Assembly: GCF_001570425.1 (NCBI RefSeq)
Contig: NZ_BCSX01000035.1
Coordinates: forward strand, 275,931 to 339,930
DNA: 64,000 bases
Direction: 5' to 3'
Source of the DNA: Mycolicibacterium brisbanense
GTDB lineage: Bacteria; Actinomycetota; Actinomycetes; Mycobacteriales; Mycobacteriaceae
The translations under genes and the position numbers were made by a program. This document shows, one piece after another, positions 34,076-43,074 of the stretch (its first letter is position 1; each line of letters starts with the position of its first letter). The notes under the pieces were generated by a model. It had not been told where the DNA came from. It ran no database searches and saw nothing but the letters and a program-made list of their open reading frames with translations.

Positions 34076-35734
34076 ATGAACACGCCAGATCCGGCGAGTG
34101 CCAGTTCGAGCCAAACTCTTACTCTCCGAGAGTTACTCGACGACGAGGTGCTGGCCGGTGCCGAGTTGATCGCGGGCGGCGCCGGGTTGGACCGGGCCAT
34201 CAGCGCCGTGAATGTGATGACGGTTCCCGATATCGGCAAATGGGTTCGGCAGGACGAGTTTCTGCTGGCCACCGGATACCCGCTGCCCCGTGCCGACGCC
34301 GATCAAGGACAGTTGCTGACGGACCTGCACCGGCTGGGCCTGGCGGGAATCGGCATCAAACTCGACCGGTACATGCCCGAGCTCGGGCAGGAGATGATCC
34401 ACGTCGCCGAACGTCTCGGGCTGCCGCTGGTCGTCATACCCGAACACATCCGCTTCGACGACATCCTCAGCAGGGCGTTCGCCATCATCGTCAACCGCCA
34501 GGCGTCGGCGTTGGCCAAGGCCCAGGAGATCCATCACTCGTTTCTCGCGATCACGTTGTCCGGGGGAGGGCTCAACGAACTGGCGAGCAGCCTCTCGGGT
34601 CTGCTGGGAGACGCCAGCGTCGTGATCACCGACCCGCAGGGGACCGTGCTGGGGCTCGCCGGGGACGAAGCTCCGCTGATCGACCTCAATTTCATGAAGG
34701 CGGAGTCAGCGGACTTGTTGCGGCTGGGCATGACGGGCTTGCACACCGACAAGCGCACCGGCAGGCGGTGGGCGTCACGGGAGATCCGCGCGGGCCGTCT
34801 GCACCACGGATTCGTCGTCGCCGTCGAAGCCGAAAGGCCCTTCGGCGAATTCAGCCTCGTCGCGGTCGGGCAAGCGGCAATCGTTGCAGCACTGGAGGTT
34901 ACGCGCGATCTCGCAGTGGGTGCCGTCGAGCGCCGGTTCTCGTCCAATGCCCTGTTCGAGCTGATCTCGGGCAGTGAGTTCGAAGCCGCCGAATACGCAT
35001 CGTTGGGTTCGGGATTCGGGTGGGACCTGGAGCGCGACATCGTCGTGCTGGTCGGCCGCCGGGAGGGCACCGCCGACGACTCTCACGACAGCAGGCGGCG
35101 CTCTCGACTGGCCGATGATCGTGCCATCGAATTCTGGGCCTCAGCGGTGCGCAGCAGGGACCGGTTGGCGGCGGCTGCCGGGCTGGGTTCCGAACTGGTC
35201 GCGGTCGTCGGAGCCGACCAGGATGTCCTCGCTGTCGCTCGCGCGGTGCAGGACGAGGTGGCGCATTTCACCCACGCGCAGTACGCCATCGGGGTCAGCC
35301 GCAATTATCCGGGGCCTGCCGGAGTTTCGACGGCGTACCAGGAGGCCCGCACCGCGCTGCGGTTGGGTCCGCGGGTGTCCGGCAGTGGCGCGGTGACCGC
35401 CTATGGCGATTTGGGGTTGTTTCGGCTGCTGGCGCAGGTCAGCGACGATGACCTGCGGGCGTTCGCCGAGGAGAAACTCGGGCCGGTCCTGCGCATGAGC
35501 GAGCCCGAACGGTCGGAGATGTTCCAGACCTTGGAGACCCTGATCGAGCACAACATGAACATGGCCGAGGCGGCACGGCATCTGCACTACCACTACAACA
35601 CGCTGCGCTACCGCCTCGCCAAATTGGAACGGCTCCTCGGGCCGTTCAGCACAAGCACACCCGTGGCCATCCAGATCGGGGTGGCGTTGCAGATCAACGA
35701 GATGCAGAAGATCCTTGCGAGCCGACCGACATGA
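34076..35734 (+). CDS. pucR: PucR-family transcriptional activator
   Basis: This 552-residue regulator has an N-terminal PucR domain at about 18-140 (LTLRELLDDEVLAGAELIAGG), a middle GGDEF-like/CdaR region at about 290-430, and a C-terminal HTH_30 domain (NMAEAARHLHYHYNTLRYRLAKLERLLG). Family members activate purine or other nitrogen-compound catabolism. ATG 34076 matches the family start; an upstream codon at 34016 overlaps the divergent promoter region. It lies between the F420 reductase and the molybdenum hydroxylase operon, with which it converges by 41 bp, so that operon is the likeliest target. Confidence 0.88.
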   Translation: MNTPDPASASSSQTLTLRELLDDEVLAGAELIAGGAGLDRAISAVNVMTVPDIGKWVRQDEFLLATGYPLPRADADQGQLLTDLHRLGLAGIGIKLDRYMPELGQEMIHVAERLGLPLVVIPEHIRFDDILSRAFAIIVNRQASALAKAQEIHHSFLAITLSGGGLNELASSLSGLLGDASVVITDPQGTVLGLAGDEAPLIDLNFMKAESADLLRLGMTGLHTDKRTGRRWASREIRAGRLHHGFVVAVEAERPFGEFSLVAVGQAAIVAALEVTRDLAVGAVERRFSSNALFELISGSEFEAAEYASLGSGFGWDLERDIVVLVGRREGTADDSHDSRRRSRLADDRAIEFWASAVRSRDRLAAAAGLGSELVAVVGADQDVLAVARAVQDEVAHFTHAQYAIGVSRNYPGPAGVSTAYQEARTALRLGPRVSGSGAVTAYGDLGLFRLLAQVSDDDLRAFAEEKLGPVLRMSEPERSEMFQTLETLIEHNMNMAEAARHLHYHYNTLRYRLAKLERLLGPFSTSTPVAIQIGVALQINEMQKILASRPT

Positions 35735-36875
35735 CCTGGGGCACAAGCATTCCCTCGTGAATCGACCCGACGGTGTCGGTGAGCCGCCTGCCGCTGCCGC
35801 CCCAGCGTTTCGCGATGATCTCGGCGGCGATGGAGACGGCCGTCTCTTCGGGTGTGCGCGCCCCGAGGTCAAGCCCTATCGGGCTGCAGAGCCGCCCCAA
35901 TTCGGCGTCGGTCAACCCGTTGTCGCGCAACTGTTCCAGGCGTTGTTGATGGGTGCGACGTGAACCCATGGCCCCCACGTAGGCGATCTCGGGGATCCGC
36001 AGCGCGGTCTGCAGCAGGGGAACGTCGAACTTCGGATCGTGCGTCAACACCGTCACGACGGTTCGCGAATCGATTCTGCCCGAGCGGTATTCACCCTCCA
36101 GGTAGCGGTGCGGCCAGTCGACCACCACGTCGTCGGCATCGGGAAACCTGCTGCGGGTCGCGAACACCGGCCGCGCGTCGCACACCGTCACGTGGTAGCC
36201 CAGAAATGTGCCCATCCGAGCCATGGCGGCAGCGAAGTCGATCGCACCGAAGACCAGAAGCCGCGGTTTGGGAGCGAAAGCCCACACGAAGACGCGCATG
36301 CCCTCGCCACGCCGTTGGCCGTCGGCGCCGTATGTCAAGGTGGCGCTCGTGCCGTTGGCCAGCAGACCGAGCGCATCGTCACGAACCGCGTCGTCGGCCC
36401 GGGTGGATCCGAGAGTGCCCTGTACAGACAGGTTTTCGTCGGGACGGAGCACCAGCCGCCGGCCGACCCATGACCGGTTGGGATGTTCGACGACGGTGGC
36501 CACCGCGACCGGACGGCCCGCATTGACATCCTCGGCGATCGCGCCCAACTCGGGAAACGTTGTCCGGTCGATCTTCTCGACGTAAACATCCAGAATGCCG
36601 CCGCAGGTCAGCCCGACCGCGAACGCGTCGTCGTCGGACACGCCGTATCGCTGCAGCACCGGTCGGCCCGTCACCGTCACCGACTGTGCCAGTTCGTATA
36701 CCGCACCCTCGACGCAACCGCCCGACACCGATCCGACCGCGCACCCGTCGGGGCCGACCATCATCGACGCCCCCGGGGCGCGCGGCGCGGAACGAAACGT
36801 CGCGACGACCGTACTGAGACCGACGCTTTCGCCGGCCCGCCAGCACTTGACCAACTCGCCCAGCACGTCACGCAC
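35694..36875 (-). CDS. XdhC/CoxI-type molybdenum-enzyme maturation factor
   Basis: This 393-residue protein has the N-terminal XdhC domain (APRAPGASMMV, GSVSGGCVEGAVYE, the conserved cysteine in LTCGGILDVYVE). A C-terminal Rossmann domain at about 205-330 follows (LLVFGAIDFAAAMARMG, then VCDARPVFATRSRFPDAD). XdhC proteins hold and sulfurate molybdenum cofactor before insertion into xanthine-dehydrogenase-type enzymes. It ends the eight-gene operon, 15 bp after the CoxG-like gene, in the position expected of a dedicated chaperone. Confidence 0.88.
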   Translation of the reverse strand: MRDVLGELVKCWRAGESVGLSTVVATFRSAPRAPGASMMVGPDGCAVGSVSGGCVEGAVYELAQSVTVTGRPVLQRYGVSDDDAFAVGLTCGGILDVYVEKIDRTTFPELGAIAEDVNAGRPVAVATVVEHPNRSWVGRRLVLRPDENLSVQGTLGSTRADDAVRDDALGLLANGTSATLTYGADGQRRGEGMRVFVWAFAPKPRLLVFGAIDFAAAMARMGTFLGYHVTVCDARPVFATRSRFPDADDVVVDWPHRYLEGEYRSGRIDSRTVVTVLTHDPKFDVPLLQTALRIPEIAYVGAMGSRRTHQQRLEQLRDNGLTDAELGRLCSPIGLDLGARTPEETAVSIAAEIIAKRWGGSGRRLTDTVGSIHEGMLVPQVMSVGSQGSSASR

Positions 36876-36890
36876 GGCCGACCCCGGCCC

Positions 36891-37511
36891 TCAGTTCGGT
36901 CGAATCTTGGTGCTGAGGCGCTCCAGGAAGTTGGCGAGACGCTCCCGGGTGACGGCCCAGATCAGCGGCAGCACTTTGATCTCACCGCCGGCGGTGTTCT
37001 TCGTGGCGGGCTCGAGCAGTGTCACCGGCGCGGTGGGCGTCGCAGTGGACGTGGCGGCGGGCCGGCCGGGATGTTCGATGCGGTTGCCGAGTTCGCCGGC
37101 AAACGAGACGAACATCTGGTTGCTCACGTCGCGGATCCCGCGGCCCAGCGACGCAATCCGGCCCGTGAGATCGATGTCGGACACCACATCGATACGACTA
37201 CCCGACGCTATGGGCTCGACGCGCAACGCGACATGAGCCACGACCGAACCGGACCCGCGCTTGTCACGTCCGGTGGCGTCCAACACGATCCGCCGCGCTG
37301 CCGCATCACGCTCGACGACCGAAGCGCGTCCCGCGTAGTTCATCTTCAGCGGTCCGATCGCGACACGAAGCACACCCTCGTAGCGGTCGTCGCCGAGATC
37401 ATCGACGAGTTCGGCACCGGGCATGCATTCCACCACGCCTGCGGTGTCCTGCAGGAACGCCCACACATCGTCGGGGCGGGCCTCGACGTCGGTCTGATGC
37501 TGAAGCTTCAT
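36891..37511 (-). CDS. CoxG-like SRPBCC protein
   Basis: This 206-residue protein has an SRPBCC/CoxG domain at residues 1-145 (beginning LQHQTDVEARPDDVWAFLQD, with CMPGAEL and SDIDLTGRIASLGRG), followed by a Pro/Thr linker and a short C-terminal helix. CoxG proteins help assemble or membrane-anchor Mo hydroxylases such as CO dehydrogenase. Its ATG overlaps the stop of the large subunit gene by 4 bp, so it belongs to the same complex or maturation path. The C-terminal helix (IKVLPLIWAVTRERLA) is only weakly hydrophobic. Confidence 0.85.
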   Translation of the reverse strand: MKLQHQTDVEARPDDVWAFLQDTAGVVECMPGAELVDDLGDDRYEGVLRVAIGPLKMNYAGRASVVERDAAARRIVLDATGRDKRGSGSVVAHVALRVEPIASGSRIDVVSDIDLTGRIASLGRGIRDVSNQMFVSFAGELGNRIEHPGRPAATSTATPTAPVTLLEPATKNTAGGEIKVLPLIWAVTRERLANFLERLSTKIRPN

Positions 37512-39895
37512 GCACTCATTCCCTTCTCGGACTCGCGTTGATCGAGCAGTGCCAGCACGCGTTCGGCGGTGATGGGTAACTGGGTGGGCCGGACGCCGAT
37601 GGCGGCTTCGACGGCGCTTGCAATCGTCGCCGCCGGCGGTCCGATGGGTGGTTCGCCGATACCGCGCGCGTTGAGTGGGCCGCGGCCCTCGCCACTTTCG
37701 ACGACGGCGACCTGAATGTCGGGCAGGTCCATCGCCGTGGGAATCAGGTAGTCGGCGAACAGCGACGACAGCGGATGGCCTGCGTCGGTGACGCAGTCTT
37801 CGGTCAGCGCATACCCGATGCCCTGGGCGGCGCCGCCGATGATCTGCCCACGCACGCGGGTCGGGTTGATCGCCCGCCCGACGTCATGACACGCGGCGTA
37901 CTTGAGCAGCCGCACCTCACCGGTTTCGAGATCGACCTCGACTTCGGCGGCGTGGGTTCCGAACGTGTAGTCGGGGTAGGTGTGGCCCTGGCCCTTCTGC
38001 GGGTCGAATCCGCCGGAGCGGGCGCGCCAGGTGTTGAGCACCGAGGTGTCCACGCGGGCTTCGTTGGCCGCGCGGACCAGCTCGGGCAAACTCAGTCCGG
38101 TGCCGCCTGATTCGGTCCGCACCATCCCGTCGACCCATACCAGAGCGTCTTCGGGTACCCCGAGTTCTTTCGCGGCGACGGGCGTCAGTTGGTCGCGCAG
38201 CTTGCGCGCCGCGCGCAGGATCGCGTTGCCGGACATGTAGAGCTGACGGGTGGCGTACGTGCCGCCCGCGGGCGGGGTCAGTGCGGTGTCCCCGATGTAG
38301 ACGCTGATGTCCGACAGCGCGACACCGAGGATCTCCGAGGCGATCTGGCACAGGCTCGCTGCCTGGCCCGCGCCCAGATCGGTGACACCGCTGCGGATGA
38401 GCAACGTGCCGTCGGCCTGGAGCGTGACCCACGCGGCAGCGTGGTCGCGGAACCAGATGGAGCGGCCGTACGGCTGCATGCCGCATGCGAAGCCTTGGCC
38501 GACAACCTTGTCTGGGCCACTGGGCTGGCTGGGCGCGCCGAGCATGTCGAGCGCGGCGCGCCGGGTTTCGCGAACCGCGACGGCCGTCGTGAGCGGCTCG
38601 CCACCGGCCAGCAGATCACCCTTCTCGATGTAGTTGCGGTCGCGGATCTCCTCGCGCGTGAGGCCCAGTTCGGCTGCGAGAGCGTCCATCTGGGACTCAT
38701 AGCCGAGTGTCACCTGCATGGCGCCGAATCCGCGGAACGCGCTGGTGGGCACGTTGTTGGTGAACACGGCTCGCGACCTGATCCGCACGACGGGCACCTT
38801 GTACGGGCCGGGGGACAGTGCCGCCCCCGCGAACAGGACACGTGCGCTCAGGCACGGGTAGGCGCCCGCATCGCCGACGATGTCGGCATCGACGGCGAGG
38901 ATCCTGCCGTCCTTGGTGGCCGCGGTGCGGTAGTGCATGGTGAACGGATGGCGTTTGGTGCTCGCCAGGATCGACTCCTGCCGCGACCAGATCATCCGCA
39001 CGGGCCGTCTGGTCCGCCAGACCAGCAGCGCGATGTAGGGCTCGACGGTCATGTCCTCCTTACCGCCGAAGCCGCCGCCCATGTAGGACGCGATCACCCG
39101 GACCTGGCTCTGCGGCAACCCGAGGATCGCGGCGATCTCGACGGCGTGTTCGATCACCTGGGTCGAGATTCGCAGGGTGACAACGTCGTTCTCGATCCAC
39201 CCGACGCCGGCCTCGGTCTCGAGGTAGGCGTGCTCGACATGCTGGCTGCGGTAGGTGTGGTCGACGACGACATCGGCCTGTTCGAACGCGGCGTCGATGT
39301 CGCCGCGTTCCAGGTGCCAGTTGACCAGGACGTTGCCCTCGTCGTGCACGAGCGGCGCGCCGTCGGCCAACGCATCCTCCGGGCGGTATACGCCCGGCAG
39401 TGGTTCGTATTCGATCTCTACGAGATCGGCTGCCTCCGCGGCAGTTTCGGGATCGACGGCGGCGACCACCGCGACGGGTTCACCGACGTAACGCACCCGG
39501 TCGCGCGCGAGCACGGGCTGCTCGACGGTCAGTTCGCCCAGTCCGCCACTGGCGTGCTCGACGATCGCGTTGTGCGGCACGTCGGCTGCGGTGAGGACGG
39601 CCACCACACCCTCGAGCCGCTCGGCGGCCGAGGTGTCGATCCGGACGATCTTCGCCGGGGCCATGTCCGACCGGACGACTTTCCCGTGGACCATTCCCGG
39701 CAGATTCCAGTCCGCGGCGTACAGCAGCGTGCCGCGGACCTTGTTGACGAAGTCGTGGTGGGCGGGTGACTGCCCGACCACCCGAAAATTGCGTTCGCGC
39801 TCCTCGGGGCCCGAATCGGCGTCCGGATCGAATTCGGCTGGGGCGCTTGGTGGTTCCGTGGTATCCGGAGTGGTTCCCGGTTCGACCGTCGTCAC
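37508..39895 (-). CDS. Molybdenum hydroxylase large subunit
   Basis: This 795-residue xanthine-dehydrogenase-family subunit binds the Mo-pterin cofactor. Landmarks are GGGFGGKEDM, the active-site loop PTSAFRGFGAMQ, AGQAASLCQIASE, and the catalytic Glu in GIGEPPIGPPAA near the end. The loop reads SAFRGFG and lacks the CSFR cysteine of form-I CO dehydrogenase, so this hydroxylates an organic, probably heteroaromatic, substrate. GTG 39895 overlaps the 2Fe-2S gene stop by 4 bp. An N-terminal stretch of about 35 Pro/Glu/Asp-rich residues is unusual. Confidence 0.92.
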   Translation of the reverse strand: MTTVEPGTTPDTTEPPSAPAEFDPDADSGPEERERNFRVVGQSPAHHDFVNKVRGTLLYAADWNLPGMVHGKVVRSDMAPAKIVRIDTSAAERLEGVVAVLTAADVPHNAIVEHASGGLGELTVEQPVLARDRVRYVGEPVAVVAAVDPETAAEAADLVEIEYEPLPGVYRPEDALADGAPLVHDEGNVLVNWHLERGDIDAAFEQADVVVDHTYRSQHVEHAYLETEAGVGWIENDVVTLRISTQVIEHAVEIAAILGLPQSQVRVIASYMGGGFGGKEDMTVEPYIALLVWRTRRPVRMIWSRQESILASTKRHPFTMHYRTAATKDGRILAVDADIVGDAGAYPCLSARVLFAGAALSPGPYKVPVVRIRSRAVFTNNVPTSAFRGFGAMQVTLGYESQMDALAAELGLTREEIRDRNYIEKGDLLAGGEPLTTAVAVRETRRAALDMLGAPSQPSGPDKVVGQGFACGMQPYGRSIWFRDHAAAWVTLQADGTLLIRSGVTDLGAGQAASLCQIASEILGVALSDISVYIGDTALTPPAGGTYATRQLYMSGNAILRAARKLRDQLTPVAAKELGVPEDALVWVDGMVRTESGGTGLSLPELVRAANEARVDTSVLNTWRARSGGFDPQKGQGHTYPDYTFGTHAAEVEVDLETGEVRLLKYAACHDVGRAINPTRVRGQIIGGAAQGIGYALTEDCVTDAGHPLSSLFADYLIPTAMDLPDIQVAVVESGEGRGPLNARGIGEPPIGPPAATIASAVEAAIGVRPTQLPITAERVLALLDQRESEKGMSA

Positions 39896-40395
39896 TGGGC
39901 ACCTCCCATCTCGGCCTGCGGGGTGGTCGGCGCGTGCAGGTAGTCCTCGACCGCGTCGACGATGGCTTGGTATCCGGTGCAGCGACACAGGTTTCCGACC
40001 AATTCATGGCGGATCTCTTCACGTGTGGCCGCCGGATTGCGTTCGGCCAGCGTGGCTGCGGTCAGCAACATCCCGGGCGTACAGAACCCGCACTGGGATG
40101 CGCCGCGTTCGAGGAAGCACTTTTGCAGCGGATGCGCGTCGTCTTGGGGATCCGACCAACCGCGCAGGGTGACGATCTCATGCCCCTCGGCTTGAACGGC
40201 ATAGACGCAGCAGGCGCTCACCGGGTCGCCGTCCAGCAGAACCGTGCAGGTGCCGCAGACCCCTTCGGCGCAGCCGTAGCGGACGTCGGGCATGCCGAGG
40301 TCGTCATGCAGGACATCGAGCAAGGTGCGATCGTTGCGCACCCACACTTCGTGGTCACGGTCGTTGACGCGAAGCAGCACCTGAGTCCGAATCAT
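39892..40395 (-). CDS. Molybdenum hydroxylase 2Fe-2S subunit
   Basis: This 167-residue small subunit has two iron-sulfur sites. The plant-type cluster cysteines are in YGCAEGVCGTCTVLLDG and the preceding region. The second cluster, in the helical half, uses QCGFCTPGM and CRCTGY. It passes electrons from the molybdenum centre to the FAD subunit. ATG 40395 overlaps the FAD subunit gene by 4 bp, and its stop overlaps the large subunit start. Length is normal for CoxS/XdhA-type subunits. Confidence 0.94.
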   Translation of the reverse strand: MIRTQVLLRVNDRDHEVWVRNDRTLLDVLHDDLGMPDVRYGCAEGVCGTCTVLLDGDPVSACCVYAVQAEGHEIVTLRGWSDPQDDAHPLQKCFLERGASQCGFCTPGMLLTAATLAERNPAATREEIRHELVGNLCRCTGYQAIVDAVEDYLHAPTTPQAEMGGAQ

Positions 40396-41285
40396 GCTGT
40401 GCCTCCCTCGGTGAGGACCTGCTGGAGTAGGCGACGGGTGTGCACGGCGACGAGTCGTCGCCGATAGTCGGCGGTCCCGTGCAGATCGGTGTCCGGGTCG
40501 AGCGACGCTGCGATGGCTTGGGCACTTTCCCTGGCCCGGTCCGGGTTGCCCGGGTCGGACAGCGCCGGTGCCAGCAGATCCTGATCGACCAGCACCGGGC
40601 GGACGGCAACGCCGCCCAGGACGACGCGGACATAGTCGGCTGCCCGCGCCATGACCGTCACGCTGACCGTCGCGAAATCCGAATAGCGGCGGACGACTTC
40701 GTGAAAGGCCCACCGACCGCCGTCCCCGACCGGGATGCGGCCACCGACAACCACCTCGTTGGGTTCCATCGCGGTCGTGAGGTAGGTGATGAAGAAATCC
40801 TCGGCGGGGATGGCGCGGATTCCGGCAGGGCCCTGCACGATGATCTCGCCGCCCATGGCCATGGTGACGGCTGCGATCTCGCCGGTCGGGTCGGCGTGGG
40901 CGAGCGTCCCCCCGAACGTGCCGCGGTTACGCACCCGCACATTCCCGACGAACTGTACGGCGTGCGCCAACAACGGTGCGTGGGTGCGTATCACCTCCGA
41001 CGTGGTCAACGTCCGGTGGCGGGTGTTGGCCTCGATGACGATGTGGCCGCCGTCGATGCGAGGGGCGGCGGCCGGGATGGGGTTGATGTCGATCAGGGCG
41101 GCCGGAGCGGCCAGGCGCAGGTTCAGCATCGGGATCAGGCTCTGTCCGCCGGCGAGGATCTTGGCCTCGCCGTCCCACAATTCGAGGAGTTCGACTGCAT
41201 CGGACCATGTTTCGGCGCGCTGATATTCGAAGCACGTCGCCGGGGTGCGTCCCGCGGGCGTCGGCACGGTCTCCTGCACCGTCAT
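40392..41285 (-). CDS. Molybdenum hydroxylase FAD subunit
   Basis: This 297-residue CoxM-type subunit has the FAD-binding motifs AKILAGGQSLIPMLNLR and VRNRGTFGGTLAHADPTGE, followed by the CoxM C-terminal domain. It transfers electrons from the iron-sulfur subunit to an external acceptor. ATG 41285 overlaps the CoA-transferase B stop. Genes run FAD, 2Fe-2S, Mo, the common M-S-L order of carbon-monoxide- and nicotine-type hydroxylases rather than a fused xanthine dehydrogenase. Confidence 0.92.
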   Translation of the reverse strand: MTVQETVPTPAGRTPATCFEYQRAETWSDAVELLELWDGEAKILAGGQSLIPMLNLRLAAPAALIDINPIPAAAPRIDGGHIVIEANTRHRTLTTSEVIRTHAPLLAHAVQFVGNVRVRNRGTFGGTLAHADPTGEIAAVTMAMGGEIIVQGPAGIRAIPAEDFFITYLTTAMEPNEVVVGGRIPVGDGGRWAFHEVVRRYSDFATVSVTVMARAADYVRVVLGGVAVRPVLVDQDLLAPALSDPGNPDRARESAQAIAASLDPDTDLHGTADYRRRLVAVHTRRLLQQVLTEGGTA

Positions 41286-42112
41286 GCCATCTCCTCCTCG
41301 CCGCCGACGAGACGGCGCAGCAGCGTGAGCTCTGCGGCGTCCACCGGCGGCAGCTCTTCGATCTGGTCGTGCACAAGCAACTCGAATGCGGTTGCGGCCC
41401 TTACCTGGTCGAGGGTAACGCCGGCCTGTAGTGCGCGCACCCGCATCCGGTGGGATTCGGGGTGAAAGTCGAGCAACGCCAGATCGGTGACCACCCACCG
41501 AGGTCCGCCGAACAGCAAACCGCTGTCGTGCCGGCTCGTTCCTCCGGTCAAAAACCCTGGGCTGGTGATGAAGTCGACGTGTTCGACGAAGCGGCGCGGC
41601 TCGTGTTGCGTCACGACCATCACTTGGTTACACATCGAGGCGATGTCGTTGGCGCCGCCCGGGCCGGGCAGTCGCACGGACGGTTTCGCGGGGTCACCGA
41701 CCACGCTGGTGTTGACGTTGCCGTACTGGTCCACCTGGGCGACGCCGATCAGGCCGTAATCGAAGAACCCGCGCTGGGCCATCAGAAAGATATCGGTTGC
41801 CGTGGTGAGCATTTGAGCACCGACCGCCGCACGTACCTCATTGGTCGACGCGGGCAGTTCACCGGGCAGCAGTTCGATGCCGATCATGCCGCCTTCCAGG
41901 AGCACTGTCAGCGACGGGGCTTGGCGACGCTTGGCGATCGCGGCGGCCACCAGCGGCTGGCCGATCCCGGCGAACAGCACCTTGCCGTCCTCGAGTAGCC
42001 GGCTGGCGGCGATGGTCATGATCTCGTCGGGCTTGGCGTCGCGCACGTGAGGAGCAGGATTGTCCGGGTGCTGAACGGGATGTACGCGCTCGCGCGTCAT
42101 GGACTCGGTCAT
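41282..42112 (-). CDS. CoA-transferase family I, subunit B (IpdB-like)
   Basis: This 276-residue beta subunit has LLEDGKVLFAGIGQPLVAAA and then LLEGGMIG, which takes the place of the SENG catalytic-glutamate motif of class I CoA-transferases. IGVAQVDQYGNVNTS and HPGVT-like LQAGVTLDQVRAATAFEL follow. The architecture is that of IpdB/glutaconate CoA-transferase beta chains. In IpdAB the pair opens a cyclic diketo-CoA ring instead of moving CoA. The Glu in LEGG leaves true CoA-transfer possible here. ATG 42112; a second ATG 12 bp later is possible. It is coupled by overlaps on both sides. Confidence 0.85.
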   Translation of the reverse strand: MTESMTRERVHPVQHPDNPAPHVRDAKPDEIMTIAASRLLEDGKVLFAGIGQPLVAAAIAKRRQAPSLTVLLEGGMIGIELLPGELPASTNEVRAAVGAQMLTTATDIFLMAQRGFFDYGLIGVAQVDQYGNVNTSVVGDPAKPSVRLPGPGGANDIASMCNQVMVVTQHEPRRFVEHVDFITSPGFLTGGTSRHDSGLLFGGPRWVVTDLALLDFHPESHRMRVRALQAGVTLDQVRAATAFELLVHDQIEELPPVDAAELTLLRRLVGGEEEMA

Positions 42113-43074
42113 CGGGGGAGCATCTCCTGCGCGGTGCGCCGAACGGCTGCCAGCCGGGTGGGATCGATCGAGCCGAGATAGGCGTCGTGGTCGCGATGGG
42201 CGGTCAGCGCCGCGACGTACGACCGGGCGCCCTCGATGCCTTCGCTCTTGACGGCCTGCATGTACGCGGTGAACTCGTCGAGGTCGGCTTCGTAGTGCCC
42301 GTAGCACTCGTGCGGATAGGCACCCATCGGCTGGTGCACGACGGCGTCGACCGCGAATCCCGGGATCACCGTGCGTCCCGGATCCAGCCGGAGCTGGTCG
42401 GTGGCGACGATCTCCTCGGCGGTGACGATGACCCGGCGGGCGGCCAGCGCCAAATCGGCGTCCATCAGCTGGTAGCCGTCGATCTGGGCGTTGCCGAGGG
42501 CGTCGGCACGTTGCACGTGAAGCAGCGCCACGTCGGGGTTGAGGCTGGGCACGGCGTTGAGCAGCTGACCCGTGTAGGGGCAGGTCACCTTCGCCAGCCC
42601 CAACTGTGCGTCGATGTCGGAGCCGAGCATGCTCAGCGTGGGAAGATACGGCACGCCCATGGCTCCGGCCTTGTAGCGCAAGCCGATTCCGAGGTGGCTC
42701 CACTCTTCGAAGACCGGCCGGCCGTCCTCGACCAGCGTCCGCACCACAGGGGCCAGACCCCAGCCGTGCCCGATGCCGACCCAGCTGGTCATGATGCGCT
42801 CGGCGGTGCCGGTGGCCAGCATGAGCTCTGCCTCGAAACATGACAGGGGCCGAGTCATCGTCAGCCCGGTGCGGCCCTGGCGCAGGATCTCGATCAGCAG
42901 GGCCATGGGGGTGCGGGCGTGGTTGGTGCCGCCCACTCCGATCACCGCGTCGTTGCCGACCAGCCGCTGTATGGCTTCGGCTGCAGTGGTGACCTTGTCG
43001 TCGCTGTTGCGGTCGTGCCCTTCGAGTTCTCGACGCGCCGAGGCGATGTCGCGGGTCATCAACCGCCCGCTCAT
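42109..43074 (-). CDS. CoA-transferase family I, subunit A (IpdA-like)
   Basis: This 321-residue alpha subunit carries VIGVGGTNHARTPMALLIEILRQG, the family GG-x-P segment in modified form. LMLATGTAERIMTSWVGIGHGWGLAP and RADALGNAQIDGYQLMDADLALAA follow. Together with the 276-residue B subunit it makes a heteromeric class I CoA-transferase or an IpdAB-like ring-opening hydrolase. ATG 43074 gives a 4-bp overlap with the LLM gene; the longer frame reaches into that gene and was rejected. In this operon the CoA-thioester partner would be the product of oxidation by the neighbouring enzymes. Confidence 0.87.
   Translation of the reverse strand: MSGRLMTRDIASARRELEGHDRNSDDKVTTAAEAIQRLVGNDAVIGVGGTNHARTPMALLIEILRQGRTGLTMTRPLSCFEAELMLATGTAERIMTSWVGIGHGWGLAPVVRTLVEDGRPVFEEWSHLGIGLRYKAGAMGVPYLPTLSMLGSDIDAQLGLAKVTCPYTGQLLNAVPSLNPDVALLHVQRADALGNAQIDGYQLMDADLALAARRVIVTAEEIVATDQLRLDPGRTVIPGFAVDAVVHQPMGAYPHECYGHYEADLDEFTAYMQAVKSEGIEGARSYVAALTAHRDHDAYLGSIDPTRLAAVRRTAQEMLPR

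Noticed and set aside
37508..41285. Carbon-monoxide dehydrogenase
   Set aside because: Order FAD-2Fe-2S-Mo and a CoxG gene suggest it, but the large subunit lacks the CSFR active-site loop and has SAFRGFG, as in xanthine-type hydroxylases.
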